Positions 10,200 through 18,887 of a stretch of 37,866 nucleotides of DNA are shown in pieces. The position numbers and the translations under genes were made by a program. The notes beneath the pieces are model-generated. The model saw nothing but the letters and a program-made list of their open reading frames with translations. It ran no database searches and was not told the DNA's origin. Each line of letters begins with the position of its first letter. Positions within the stretch are counted from its first letter, which is position 1. Source of the stretch: Allorhizobium paknamense (GTDB lineage: Bacteria > Pseudomonadota > Alphaproteobacteria > Rhizobiales > Rhizobiaceae); NCBI RefSeq assembly GCF_030815125.1, contig NZ_JAUSWH010000025.1, forward strand, positions 1 to 37,866. Reading direction: 5' to 3'.

Positions 10200-10291
10200 C
10201 AACGCCCGTTCATTCTTTTAAGAAGAGTGGAGGAATGGCTTTCTGACTGTTCAATGCTTTTTCAGGCGGAATTATGCAGTAGCCTTCCTGC

Positions 10292-10302
10292 CTGACGGTC
10301 AG
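10292..10302. promoter_or_regulatory. Palindrome CTGACGGTCAG upstream of mdtABC, possible operator
   Basis: A perfect 11-bp palindrome 93 bp before the mdtA start, in the 192-bp gap between mdtA and the lysR gene. Placement and symmetry would suit a TetR- or similar-type repressor site. No matching regulator gene is adjacent, so this is a guess. The rest of the gap shows only a possible -10 (CATAAT on the minus strand). Confidence 0.25.
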
Positions 10303-10391
10303 ACGACAAACCAATCACATGTTCGAAAAAATGCCACTTACAAGATGGTCATGATTCAGAATTTGCTGTGAGAGCCTGAAATGCCAAGGCA

Positions 10392-11282
10392 TCAAACCTG
10401 CTGCAGCAGCCAGGTCTCGAAGGCACGGGCGATCGCGCTGCTTTTCTTGCCCTCCGGCGTTACGATGTAATAGCCGTTCGCGGTGGAGATCGGTCGGTCG
10501 ATCACCACCTGCAGCCGCCCGGAGGAAAGCTCCTCCTCGATCAGATAATCGGGCAGAAGCGCAAAGCCCAGCCCGTTCAGGGCCGCCTCGATGATCATGG
10601 CAAACTGATCGAAGCGATGGCCGCTGAAGGCCTTCGCCTCGATGCCCGCATGGGTTTGCAGCCATTCCGTCCAGAGCTTTGGCCGCGTTGCCAGATGCAG
10701 GAGCGGCAGGTGCAAAAGATCCGCCGCCTCCGTGACCGGAAACTCTTTGAGCAGCGCCGGGCTTGCCACCGGCAGAATGACCTCGCTGCACAGATAGGTG
10801 CAGATGGCATGCGCCCAGACCGGCTGGCCGTAATGAATGACCAGATCGAAATCCTCCCGGGCAAGGTCGAAGGGCTCGGAACGGCAGGTGATGTCCAGCC
10901 GCGTCTCCGGGTAGGATTTCAGGAAGTCGGGAAGCCGCCGCAAAAGCCAGCGGTTGCCGAAGGTGGGCAGGGTGGCGATGGTCAGCGTCTGGCGGTCGTC
11001 GGCGGCGGCCATGGCGCGCAGCACCAGATCCTCTGTCTGCGCCAGAAGGGCGGCAACATCGGCCAGCAGCGCCTTGCCGGTGGAGGACAGCACCACCCTT
11101 TTCCGCACCCGCTCGAACAGTACCACGCCAAGCTGGGTTTCCAGCGTGCGGATCTGCCGGCTCACCGCACTTTGCGTCAGGTTGAGCTCAGTGGCGGCAC
11201 GGGTGAAGCTGCCGTGGCGCGCCGCGCATTCAAAGGCTTGCAGCACCGTGAGATCAGGAACCAGGGATCGGCTGACAGACAT
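10392..11282 (-). CDS. LysR-family regulator (GcvA-like), probable control of hglS
   Basis: A 296-residue LysR-type transcriptional regulator. The winged helix-turn-helix covers about residues 10-68 (LTVLQAFECAARHGSFTRAA, then LNLTQSAVSRQIRTLETQLG). The rest is a two-lobed substrate-binding domain of the GcvA subgroup, recognisable from LTIATLPTFGNRWLLRRLPDF. The ATG at 11282 gives the normal family N-terminus. It is transcribed away from hglS across a 162-bp gap, the classic layout for a LysR protein controlling its divergent neighbour. I infer that it senses a lysine-pathway intermediate such as 2-aminoadipate or 2-oxoadipate; the sequence does not show the ligand. Confidence 0.9.
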   Translation of the reverse strand: MSVSRSLVPDLTVLQAFECAARHGSFTRAATELNLTQSAVSRQIRTLETQLGVVLFERVRKRVVLSSTGKALLADVAALLAQTEDLVLRAMAAADDRQTLTIATLPTFGNRWLLRRLPDFLKSYPETRLDITCRSEPFDLAREDFDLVIHYGQPVWAHAICTYLCSEVILPVASPALLKEFPVTEAADLLHLPLLHLATRPKLWTEWLQTHAGIEAKAFSGHRFDQFAMIIEAALNGLGFALLPDYLIEEELSSGRLQVVIDRPISTANGYYIVTPEGKKSSAIARAFETWLLQQV

Positions 11283-11339
11283 TCCAAACTCGCATCAACA
11301 TAGTCGGAATTAGCAAAGGATTTCTCGATAGGGACTGTT

Positions 11340-11345
11340 TATAAT
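11340..11345 (+). promoter_or_regulatory. Candidate -10 box (TATAAT) for hglS
   Basis: A consensus TATAAT lies 100 bp before the hglS start. The -35 region (around 11317) has no resemblance to TTGACA. A strong -10 with no -35 fits an activator-dependent promoter, as expected under the divergent LysR regulator. This is inference from position and sequence only. Confidence 0.35.
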
Positions 11346-11444
11346 GCGTGGCGTGCATGAATTCCATCCCGAAAGCATGATCCTGAGGAAAACGCCGTTG
11401 TGGTTTTCTTGAGAACATGCGCCAGATGCCACGAGGTTCCGGTC

Positions 11445-12842
11445 TTGAGCGCCCTTTCCATCTTTCCTGCCGATGCCATTCGCTCCGAATTTTCCAGCGC
11501 CATGTCGGCCATGTATCGCAATGAGGTGCCAGCTTACGGCACGCTGATGGAACTGGTGGCCCGGGTCAATGACGAAACGCTGGCCGAGCAGCCGGCCTTG
11601 AAGGCGCGCCTCGATGCCACCGATACGCTGGAGCGGATTTCGCAGGAGCGCCACGGCGCCATCCGTCTGGGCACGGCGGAAGAGCTTGCGATGATGCGCC
11701 GCATCTTCGCGGTGATGGGCATGTATCCGGTGGGCTATTACGATCTCTCCACCGCCGGTGTGCCGGTGCATTCCACCGCATTTCGCCCGGTGGGCGAGGA
11801 GGCGCTGAAGCGCAACCCGTTCCGTATTTTCACCTCGCTGCTCAGGCTGGATTTGATTGCGGATGAGGCCTTGCGAGCGGAAGCTGCCACAATTCTCTCA
11901 CACCGTCAGATTTTTACGCCCGGCGCCATTGCACTGACCGAAAAAGCCGAAAAACAGGGCGGGCTGGAGAAGGACGATGCCCTGCGTTTCGTGGCGGAGG
12001 TGCTGGAAACCTTCCGCTGGCATGACAAGGCCAATGTCGCGCTCTCGATGTATCACCGCCTGCATGATGCCCACCGGCTGATTGCCGATGTCGTCTCCTT
12101 CAAGGGGCCGCATATCAACCATCTCACCCCGCGCACGCTGGATATCGACAAGGTGCAGGCGCTGATGCCTGAATACGGCATTGCCCCCAAGGCCGTGGTG
12201 GAAGGCCCACCCACCCGGACATGCCCGATCCTGTTGCGCCAGACCTCGTTCAAGGCGCTGGAAGAGCCGGTCTCCTTCCAGGATGGCAAGGGGGGCTGGC
12301 AATCCGGCACGCATACCGCCCGTTTCGGGGAAATCGAACAGCGTGGCATTGCCCTGACGCCGAAGGGGCGCGCCCTTTATGACGCGCTGCTGGACGAGAC
12401 CCGCAAGGTCGTGCGGCCCGCCGCCGATGGCTCCAACGCGGCGGCCTATGACGCGGCGCTGGCCGATGTCTTCAAGGCTTTCCCGGATGATTGGGCCAGC
12501 ATTCGCGCCGAGGGCCTCGGTTATTTCAGCTATTCGCTGACGGAAAAGGGCATGAAGGGTATTCCCCCGGTTTCCAGCCTGGAGACGCTGATTGCCGATG
12601 GCTATATCTGCTTCGATCCTATCGTCTATGAAGACTTCCTGCCGGTCAGCGCCGCTGGTATCTTCCAGTCCAATCTGGGGGATGGCGCGAGCCAGGAATT
12701 CGTGGCAAGCCCCAATCAGAAGCGCTTCGAAGCCGATCTCGGCGCGCAAGTGCTGAACGAATTCGACCATTATGCCGGCATTGAAACGGCCTCGATCGAG
12801 GCCTGCCTTGCCGCTTTCGCCCGGCAGCCTGCTGCTGAATAA
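11445..12842 (+). CDS. hglS: 2-oxoadipate dioxygenase/decarboxylase (D-2-hydroxyglutarate synthase)
   Basis: A DUF1338/VOC-type enzyme that uses Fe(II) and O2 to convert 2-oxoadipate to D-2-hydroxyglutarate and CO2, as shown for Pseudomonas putida HglS and its plant homologues. The conserved N-terminal segment SSAMSAMYRNEVPAYGTL is present. I place the start at TTG 11445, preceded by GAGG, because it gives 465 residues (family about 464) and puts H70 and R74 (RHGAIR) and H226 (INHLTP) on the same numbers as I recall for the P. putida active site. E296, in ARFGEIEQRG, is the likely third metal ligand. A longer frame starts at GTG 11400. First gene after the divergent LysR regulator, followed by a structured repeat and the rest of the lysine pathway. 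Confidence 0.9.
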   Translation: MSALSIFPADAIRSEFSSAMSAMYRNEVPAYGTLMELVARVNDETLAEQPALKARLDATDTLERISQERHGAIRLGTAEELAMMRRIFAVMGMYPVGYYDLSTAGVPVHSTAFRPVGEEALKRNPFRIFTSLLRLDLIADEALRAEAATILSHRQIFTPGAIALTEKAEKQGGLEKDDALRFVAEVLETFRWHDKANVALSMYHRLHDAHRLIADVVSFKGPHINHLTPRTLDIDKVQALMPEYGIAPKAVVEGPPTRTCPILLRQTSFKALEEPVSFQDGKGGWQSGTHTARFGEIEQRGIALTPKGRALYDALLDETRKVVRPAADGSNAAAYDAALADVFKAFPDDWASIRAEGLGYFSYSLTEKGMKGIPPVSSLETLIADGYICFDPIVYEDFLPVSAAGIFQSNLGDGASQEFVASPNQKRFEADLGAQVLNEFDHYAGIETASIEACLAAFARQPAAE

Positions 12843-12852
12843 GCGCCGCTTT

Positions 12853-12935
12853 TATACCAAGGGGCATTGAAAATGACGCTTGGTATTCCCTTTTCGAATA
12901 TCTCAAGGCTCTGACGCATCTTCGAGCCTTGGCAT
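12853..12935. repeat. Palindromic intergenic repeat, copy 1 (short form)
   Basis: An 83-bp element between hglS and amaB, related to the one at 18761-18885 in the same orientation. The left hairpin pairs ATACCAAG (12854-12861) with CTTGGTAT (12879-12886), and a second hairpin pairs CAAGGCT with AGCCTTG. The ends carry TATACCAAGG and a degenerate CCTTGGCAT, like terminal inverted repeats. Compared with copy 2 it lacks the internal 13-bp palindrome. Its right end lies just before the amaB ribosome-binding site. It resembles rhizobial RIME-type mosaic elements, but I have not matched it to a named family. Confidence 0.75.
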
Positions 12936-12951
12936 TCTGGAGTATTTGAAG

Positions 12952-14484
12952 ATGAACATCGCTGCAAAGCCCGCTTCCATTGCCGCTGAGGCTGCCGCCA
13001 TTCTGGATCGCCTTGGCGTCGAGACATCCGCCTATACCGGTGGCGATCTCAAATCCTTCTCGCCGATCACCGGCGAGCAGACAGGCAGCCTGAAAACCGT
13101 TTCGACGGCGGAAGCCACCGCCATCATCGACCGTGCCGATGCCGCTTTCCGCATCTGGCGTCTGGTGCCCGCTCCCAAGCGTGGCGAACTGGTGCGCCTT
13201 TTCGGCGAGGAACTGCGCGCCGCCAAGGCCGATCTTGGCCGTCTCGTCTCCATTGAGGCGGGCAAGATCCCGTCCGAAGGCCTCGGTGAAGTGCAGGAAA
13301 TGATCGATATCTGCGATTTCGCGGTCGGCCTGTCCCGCCAGCTTTACGGTCTGACCATTGCCACCGAGCGCCCCGGCCACCGCATGATGGAAACCTGGCA
13401 TCCGCTCGGCGTGATCGGCATCATTTCCGCCTTCAACTTTCCCGTGGCCGTCTGGGCGTGGAATGCGGCCCTTGCTCTGGTCTGCGGCAATAGCGTGGTG
13501 TGGAAGCCATCCGAAAAGACGCCGCTGACGGCGCTTGCCTCCCAGGCCATTCTGGAGCGTGCGCTCAAGCGCTTTGGTGACGCGCCGGAAGGTCTTGCCC
13601 AGGTTCTGATCGGCGACCGCACAGTCGGCGAAGTGCTGGTGGACCATGCCAAAGTGCCGCTGGTATCGGCCACCGGCTCCACCCGCATGGGCCGCGAAGT
13701 TGGCCCGCGCCTTGCCAAGCGCTTTGCCCGCGCCATTCTCGAACTCGGCGGCAATAATGGCGGCATCGTCTGCCCGTCGGCCGATCTCGATATGGCACTG
13801 CGCGCCATTGCCTTCGGTGCCATGGGCACGGCTGGCCAGCGCTGCACGACGCTGCGCCGTCTCTTCGTGCATGACAGCGTCTATGACCAACTCGTTCCGC
13901 GCCTGAAAAAGGCCTATGCCAGCGTCTCCGTCGGCAACCCGCTGGATGGCGGTGCCCTGGTTGGCCCGCTGATCGACAAGCTGGCCTTTGACAACATGCA
14001 GAAGGCGCTGAGTGAAGCGAAAGCGCATGGCGGCACGGTGCATGGCGGCGAGCGGGTCGATACCGGCAGCGCGGATGCCTATTACGTCAAGCCGGCACTG
14101 GTGGAAATGCCCGCCCACACCGGTCCGGTGCTGGAAGAAACCTTCGCGCCCATCCTCTATGTGCTGAAATACAGCGATTTCGATGGGGTTCTGGCTGACC
14201 ACAACGCGGTCGGTGCCGGTCTTTCCTCCTCGATCTTCACGCTCAACATGCGGGAAGCCGAGCGCTTCCTGGCAGCGGATGGGTCGGATTGCGGCATTGC
14301 CAATGTCAATATCGGCACCTCGGGTGCTGAAATCGGTGGGGCCTTCGGTGGCGAGAAGGAAACCGGTGGTGGCCGCGAATCCGGCTCGGATGCGTGGAAG
14401 GCCTATATGCGCCGCGCCACCAACACGGTGAACTATTCCACATCCCTGCCGCTGGCGCAGGGCGTGTCCTTCGATATCGAATAA
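12952..14484 (+). CDS. amaB: Alpha-aminoadipic semialdehyde dehydrogenase (ALDH7 family)
   Basis: A 510-residue NAD-dependent aldehyde dehydrogenase of the ALDH7A1/AmaB (antiquitin) type, oxidising allysine (in equilibrium with piperideine-6-carboxylate) to L-2-aminoadipate. The catalytic cysteine is C298 in GQRCTT, and the general-base glutamate is E264 in ELGGNNGG; the N-terminal two-thirds is the cofactor-binding fold (IISAFNFPVAVWAWN, WKPSEKTPLTA). The GGG-rich C-terminal stretch with KETGGGRESGSDAWK is typical of ALDH7. The ATG at 12952 follows TGGAG; a longer frame opens at 12880 within the repeat and is unlikely. It begins a three-gene operon with an aminotransferase 10 bp later and a dehydrogenase after that, matching successive steps of lysine breakdown. 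Confidence 0.93.
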   Translation: MNIAAKPASIAAEAAAILDRLGVETSAYTGGDLKSFSPITGEQTGSLKTVSTAEATAIIDRADAAFRIWRLVPAPKRGELVRLFGEELRAAKADLGRLVSIEAGKIPSEGLGEVQEMIDICDFAVGLSRQLYGLTIATERPGHRMMETWHPLGVIGIISAFNFPVAVWAWNAALALVCGNSVVWKPSEKTPLTALASQAILERALKRFGDAPEGLAQVLIGDRTVGEVLVDHAKVPLVSATGSTRMGREVGPRLAKRFARAILELGGNNGGIVCPSADLDMALRAIAFGAMGTAGQRCTTLRRLFVHDSVYDQLVPRLKKAYASVSVGNPLDGGALVGPLIDKLAFDNMQKALSEAKAHGGTVHGGERVDTGSADAYYVKPALVEMPAHTGPVLEETFAPILYVLKYSDFDGVLADHNAVGAGLSSSIFTLNMREAERFLAADGSDCGIANVNIGTSGAEIGGAFGGEKETGGGRESGSDAWKAYMRRATNTVNYSTSLPLAQGVSFDIE

Positions 14485-14494
14485 GGCAACAACC

Positions 14495-15730
14495 ATGACC
14501 ATCACGGTGAACGTGGAGGAGGCGGGCTTCCGGCCCGCCTCGCGGATCGCTGCTGTCGGCGTTTCGAAGATTCTGCAAATCGGCGCAAAGGCAGCCGCGA
14601 TGAAGCGCGAGGGCCTGCCGGTGATCATCCTCGGCGCGGGCGAGCCGGATTTCGACACGCCCGACCACATCAAGCAGGCCGCCAAGACAGCCATCGATGC
14701 CGGTGAAACAAAATATACCGCGCTCGACGGTTCGCCCGCGCTGAAACAGGCCATTGCCGCCAAATTCAAACGGGAAAACGGCGTGGATTATGCCGTCGAA
14801 GACATCACTGTCGGCACGGGTGCCAAGCAGATCCTGTTCAACGCCTTCATGGCCACCATCGATGCTGGCGATGAGGTGATCATCCCCACGCCCTACTGGA
14901 CCTCCTATTCCGATATCGTCGAGGTCTGCGGCGGCACCTCCGTGCTCGTGCCTTGCACGGCCGAAGCGGGCTTCCGGCTTCAGGCCGAACAGCTTGAAAA
15001 GGCGATCACTCCCAAAACCCGCTGGGTGCTGCTGAATTCTCCCTCCAATCCCTCCGGTGCCGCCTATAGCGCCGAGGATTATCAGCCGCTGATCGAGGTG
15101 CTGCTCAGCCATCCGCATGTCTGGCTGATGGTGGACGATATGTATGAGCACATCATCTATGACGGTTTTGATTTCGTCACCCCCGTGGCGCTGGAGCCGC
15201 GCCTGAAGGGCCGGGCGCTCACCATCAACGGGGTGTCCAAGGCCTATGCCATGACCGGCTGGCGCATTGGCTATGCCGGGGGGCCGAGGGCGCTGATCAA
15301 GGCCATGGCGGTGATCCAGAGCCAGGCCACCTCTTGCCCCTGTTCCGTCAGTCAGGCCGCAGCCGTTGCGGCGTTGAACGGCCCTCAGGACTTTTTGAAG
15401 GACCGGCAGCAAAGCTTCAAGCACCGCCGCGATCTGGTGGTCAGCCGGTTGAACGCCATTGCAGGGCTTGATTGCCGGGTGCCGGAAGGCGCCTTTTACA
15501 CCTTCGCCTCCTGCGCAGGCGTGTTGAACAAGATGACGCCGAAGGGCAAGACCTTGCTGAGCGATGCGGATTTCACCGATTATCTGCTGGAAGAGGCGCA
15601 TGTTGCGGTTGTCCCCGGCTCGGCTTTCGGTCTTTCTCCCTTCTTCCGCATTTCCTATGCAACATCGGAAGCAGAACTGGTAGAAGCGCTGAACCGGATT
15701 GAACAGGCCTGCGCTGCCCTGAAAGAATAG
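14495..15730 (+). CDS. Class I aminotransferase, probable 2-aminoadipate transaminase
   Basis: A 411-residue PLP enzyme of the aspartate aminotransferase Ib group. K249, in GVSKAYAMTGWRIGY, is the PLP-binding lysine. Other landmarks are the GAGEPDFDTPDHI start, the YTALDGSPALKQAI loop, PSNPSG, and the C-terminal arginine in FFRISYA that binds the substrate carboxylate. By sequence alone it could be an aspartate or aromatic aminotransferase. Its place between amaB and the YdiJ-type dehydrogenase makes 2-aminoadipate to 2-oxoadipate, with 2-oxoglutarate as amino acceptor, the likely role. It starts 10 bp after amaB and ends 10 bp before the next gene. Confidence 0.88.
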   Translation: MTITVNVEEAGFRPASRIAAVGVSKILQIGAKAAAMKREGLPVIILGAGEPDFDTPDHIKQAAKTAIDAGETKYTALDGSPALKQAIAAKFKRENGVDYAVEDITVGTGAKQILFNAFMATIDAGDEVIIPTPYWTSYSDIVEVCGGTSVLVPCTAEAGFRLQAEQLEKAITPKTRWVLLNSPSNPSGAAYSAEDYQPLIEVLLSHPHVWLMVDDMYEHIIYDGFDFVTPVALEPRLKGRALTINGVSKAYAMTGWRIGYAGGPRALIKAMAVIQSQATSCPCSVSQAAAVAALNGPQDFLKDRQQSFKHRRDLVVSRLNAIAGLDCRVPEGAFYTFASCAGVLNKMTPKGKTLLSDADFTDYLLEEAHVAVVPGSAFGLSPFFRISYATSEAELVEALNRIEQACAALKE

Positions 15731-15740
15731 CCGCTCCATC

Positions 15741-18700
15741 ATGATCCCACGCCTCGATCGCGCCCCGACCGTCACCGACGCACCGCCCGGTTTTTTCGAG
15801 TGCCTGATCGAGAGGGGCTTTCGCGGCGATATCGAGACGCGGGCAGCGTCGCGCATCATCTCAGCCACCGATAACTCCATCTACCAGATGGAGCCGCAGG
15901 GCATTCTCTTCCCGCGCGATGCTTCAGACCTTCAGATCATCGCCCGCACGCTGGCGGAGCCCCGGTTTCGCGCAATCACCATTGCCCCACGCGGCGGCGG
16001 CACAGGCACCAACGGCCAGTCGCTGACCCATGGCGTGGTGGTCGATTGCTCGCGGCACATGAACCGCATTCTGGAGATCGATCCGGTGCGGCGGGTGGCG
16101 CGTGTCGAGGCGGGCGTTGTCAAGGACCAGCTCAATCGCGCGCTGAAAGCCCATGGCCTGTTTTTCGCGCCGGAGCTTTCCACCTCCAACCGCGCCACCA
16201 TTGGCGGCATGATTTCCACCGATGCCTGCGGTCAAGGGTCTTGTTTGTATGGCAAGACCTCCAATCATGTGCTGGCGCTGCGCGTGGTGTTGATGGATGG
16301 CGCGGATATCTGGTCCCGTCCGGTCGATGAGGCGGGTCTTGAGGCCGCGCTTCAGCGTCAGGACCGGATCGGTGAGATTTACCGGGTGGTGGAGCGCATC
16401 ACGCGCGAAAAGCAAGAGCGCATCCGGCAGGTCTTCCCCAATCTCAACCGCTATATGACCGGCTATGACCTTGCGCATGTGCGCCGCGAGAACGGTCAAT
16501 TCGATCTCAACGCCATTCTGTGCGGCTCCGAGGGCACGCTGGCGATGATCGCCGAGGCCGAGCTGAACCTGCTGCCGCTGCCTGCCGAAGCGGCGCTCGT
16601 CAACATCCGCTATAACGACTTCAACGCCGCCCTGGAGGATGCCCGCAATCTCATAGCGCTCAAGGTCGCCTCCGTCGAAACCGTCGATGAGCGCGTGCTG
16701 GGTCTTGCCAAGGGCGATATCGTCTGGACGGCGATCAGCCGTTTCTTCCCCGATGATGCGGGGCAAACGGCCAATGGCATCAATATCGTTGAAGTGCTGG
16801 CCGATGATGGTCCTGAGCTGGAGCGCAAGCTTCAGGCCGTGATCGCGGCGCTGGAAAGCGCTGCCAACCCGAACCGTCTCGGCCATACCATTGCGCGTGG
16901 CCACAGCGATGCGGAAGCCATCTGGACCATGCGCAAACGTGCTGTCGGCCTGCTCGGCAATGTCGAAGGCCCCGTGCGGCCTGTTCCCTTCGTGGAAGAT
17001 ACGGCGGTGCCGCCGGAGCATCTGGCGGCTTATATCCGCGAGTTTCGCGCTCTTCTGGACGGGGCAGGCGTTGCCTATGGCATGTTTGGCCATGTCGATG
17101 CCGGGGTTTTGCATGTGCGTCCGGCGCTGGATCTGGTGCGGCCCGACCATGTGCCGCTGGTGCGCGAGATCAGCGATGCCGTGGTGGCGCTGACCCGCAA
17201 ATATGGCGGCGTTCTCTGGGGCGAGCATGGCAAGGGCGTGCGCTCGGAATATGTGCCGGAATTTTTTGGCGATCTTTATCCCTGCTTGCAGGAGATCAAG
17301 CGGGCCTTCGACCCGGACAACCGCCTCAATCCCGGCAAGATCGCCAGCCCTGACGATAAACCGCTGCTGAAGATCGATGCGGTGCCGCTGCGGGGGGCGA
17401 TGGACCGCGTCATTGGCAATGAAATCCGCGCCGCTTTCGACAATGCCGCCTATTGCAACGGCAATGGCGCCTGTTTCGATTTCGATGAAACAAGCCCCAT
17501 GTGCCCCTCCTACAAGGCCAGCCGCGACCGCCGCTTTTCACCGAAGGGCCGCGCTTCGCTGATGCGCGAATGGCTGCGTCTTCTGGCCGAAAAGGGCGTG
17601 GACCCGCGCGGGGCAGCTCTCAAAGCCAGCGAGGCGCACTTGCTGCACCGCGCGCTGAACAGCCTGAACCCGAAAAACCGGCAGGATTTTTCCCACGAGG
17701 TCAAGGCGGCGATGGACACGTGCCTCTCCTGCAAGGCCTGCGCCGGGCAATGTCCGGTCAAGGTCAGCATTCCGGCCTTCCGGGCAAAATTTCTCGAGGT
17801 CTATTACACCCGCTATCTGCGTCCGCTGAAGCACCCGCTGGTGGCCTCCATCGAAACACTGCTGCCGATCATGGCCCGGCTTCGCCCGCTCTATAACGGG
17901 GTCGTGGGCACGAGAGCGGGCAGGGGGGTGATGCGGCTTGCCGGGCTCACGGCCCTGCCGCGTCTGGCTGATCGCTCCTTGGCCAGTGAGGCGCAAAGGC
18001 TGAACGTTCAGATTGCCGATCCCAAAAAACTCGCAGCCCTGACAGCGGCGGAGCGCAAGACCATTGTGGTTTTCGTGGTCGATGCCTTTACCGCGCATTT
18101 CGATCCGGCGGTGGCGGTGGCGGCCATCCGCCTTGCCCGCAAGCTCGGTTTCAAGCCCATGCTCGCCCGCCCTGACATCAATGGCAAGGCGCTGCATGTG
18201 CACGGCTATCTGGCGCGCTTCGAGAAAGCGGCCCGCAAGACAGGACACTCTCTGCAAAGTCTCGCCGATCTCGGGCTGCCGCTGGTCGGGCTCGATCCGT
18301 CCATGACCCTTGCCTTTCGCAGCGAATACAAAGCCTTGCCGGACAATGTTCTGAAGGCCACCATCGCCCTGCCGCAGGAGTGGCTGGCTGAGGTGCTGCC
18401 GTCCCCGCAGCTTGAAATGGCCCCCTTTTCCGGAAGGCTGACCCTGATGGTTCACTGCACCGAGCGCAGCAATGCCGCCGCCTCGCTTGCGGCGTGGAAG
18501 ACAATATTCCAAACGCTGGGGCTGGAACTGACGCTGGCGGACACCGGCTGCTGCGGCATGGCTGGCACCTTCGGCCATGAGGTGAAAAACCGCCCCATGG
18601 CCGAGCAGCTTTACCGCATGAGCTGGAAGCCGGTAATCGACAAGGCGCCGGAGAGCGATATGCTGATGGCGACCGGCTATTCCTGCCGCGCCCAGGCGAA

Positions 18701-18761
18701 GGTCATGGACAACCTTCGCCTGCCGCATCCGCTTGAGGTGCTGGACCGGCTGATCTTGTAA
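15741..18761 (+). CDS. ydiJ: FAD/Fe-S dehydrogenase, YdiJ-type, probable D-2-hydroxyglutarate dehydrogenase
   Basis: A 1006-residue fusion of a GlcD-like flavoprotein and a GlpC-like iron-sulfur protein, as in E. coli YdiJ. The FAD (PCMH) domain covers about residues 45-230, with RGGGTGTNGQSL as the pyrophosphate loop. The FAD-oxidase C-terminal domain runs to about 540 and includes GHVDAGVLHVRP and WGEHGKGVRSEY. Cysteines C572, C578 and C588, and then C661, C664, C667 and C671 followed by Pro, are suited to Fe-S clusters. A CCG-type motif with C937 and C938 lies near the end. In context it would oxidise the D-2-hydroxyglutarate made by HglS to 2-oxoglutarate, passing electrons to the respiratory chain. 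D-lactate or another 2-hydroxy acid is an alternative. Last gene of the amaB operon; its stop touches the repeat at 18761. Confidence 0.9.
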   Translation: MIPRLDRAPTVTDAPPGFFECLIERGFRGDIETRAASRIISATDNSIYQMEPQGILFPRDASDLQIIARTLAEPRFRAITIAPRGGGTGTNGQSLTHGVVVDCSRHMNRILEIDPVRRVARVEAGVVKDQLNRALKAHGLFFAPELSTSNRATIGGMISTDACGQGSCLYGKTSNHVLALRVVLMDGADIWSRPVDEAGLEAALQRQDRIGEIYRVVERITREKQERIRQVFPNLNRYMTGYDLAHVRRENGQFDLNAILCGSEGTLAMIAEAELNLLPLPAEAALVNIRYNDFNAALEDARNLIALKVASVETVDERVLGLAKGDIVWTAISRFFPDDAGQTANGINIVEVLADDGPELERKLQAVIAALESAANPNRLGHTIARGHSDAEAIWTMRKRAVGLLGNVEGPVRPVPFVEDTAVPPEHLAAYIREFRALLDGAGVAYGMFGHVDAGVLHVRPALDLVRPDHVPLVREISDAVVALTRKYGGVLWGEHGKGVRSEYVPEFFGDLYPCLQEIKRAFDPDNRLNPGKIASPDDKPLLKIDAVPLRGAMDRVIGNEIRAAFDNAAYCNGNGACFDFDETSPMCPSYKASRDRRFSPKGRASLMREWLRLLAEKGVDPRGAALKASEAHLLHRALNSLNPKNRQDFSHEVKAAMDTCLSCKACAGQCPVKVSIPAFRAKFLEVYYTRYLRPLKHPLVASIETLLPIMARLRPLYNGVVGTRAGRGVMRLAGLTALPRLADRSLASEAQRLNVQIADPKKLAALTAAERKTIVVFVVDAFTAHFDPAVAVAAIRLARKLGFKPMLARPDINGKALHVHGYLARFEKAARKTGHSLQSLADLGLPLVGLDPSMTLAFRSEYKALPDNVLKATIALPQEWLAEVLPSPQLEMAPFSGRLTLMVHCTERSNAAASLAAWKTIFQTLGLELTLADTGCCGMAGTFGHEVKNRPMAEQLYRMSWKPVIDKAPESDMLMATGYSCRAQAKVMDNLRLPHPLEVLDRLIL

Positions 18762-18885
18762 TACGAAGTGTCATTGAAGATGGCAGTTCGTATTCCCCCT
18801 TCGAATATCTCAAGCCACTGATGCAACTGAGATATTCGAAATCTTTCAAGGCGAGGATGCGTGAGCATCTTCGAGCCTTGGTATA
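18761..18885. repeat. Palindromic intergenic repeat, copy 2 (long form)
   Basis: A 125-bp element that fills the gap between the ydiJ stop (18759-18761) and the stop of the convergent lysine dehydrogenase (18888). Three nested hairpins are visible: ATACGAA (18761-18767) with TTCGTAT (18787-18793); TTCGAATATCTCA (18800-18812) with TGAGATATTCGAA (18828-18840), a perfect 13-bp match; and CAAGGC...GATGC with GCATC...GCCTTG near 18847-18880. The right end is CCTTGGTATA. The first hairpin differs from copy 1 by paired changes that keep the stem. It may also act as a bidirectional terminator. Confidence 0.75.
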
Positions 18886-18887
18886 AC

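Noticed and set aside
12646..14769. Minus-strand frame of 707 codons opposite amaB
   Set aside because: No domain and no start signal; amaB has an intact active site on the plus strand.
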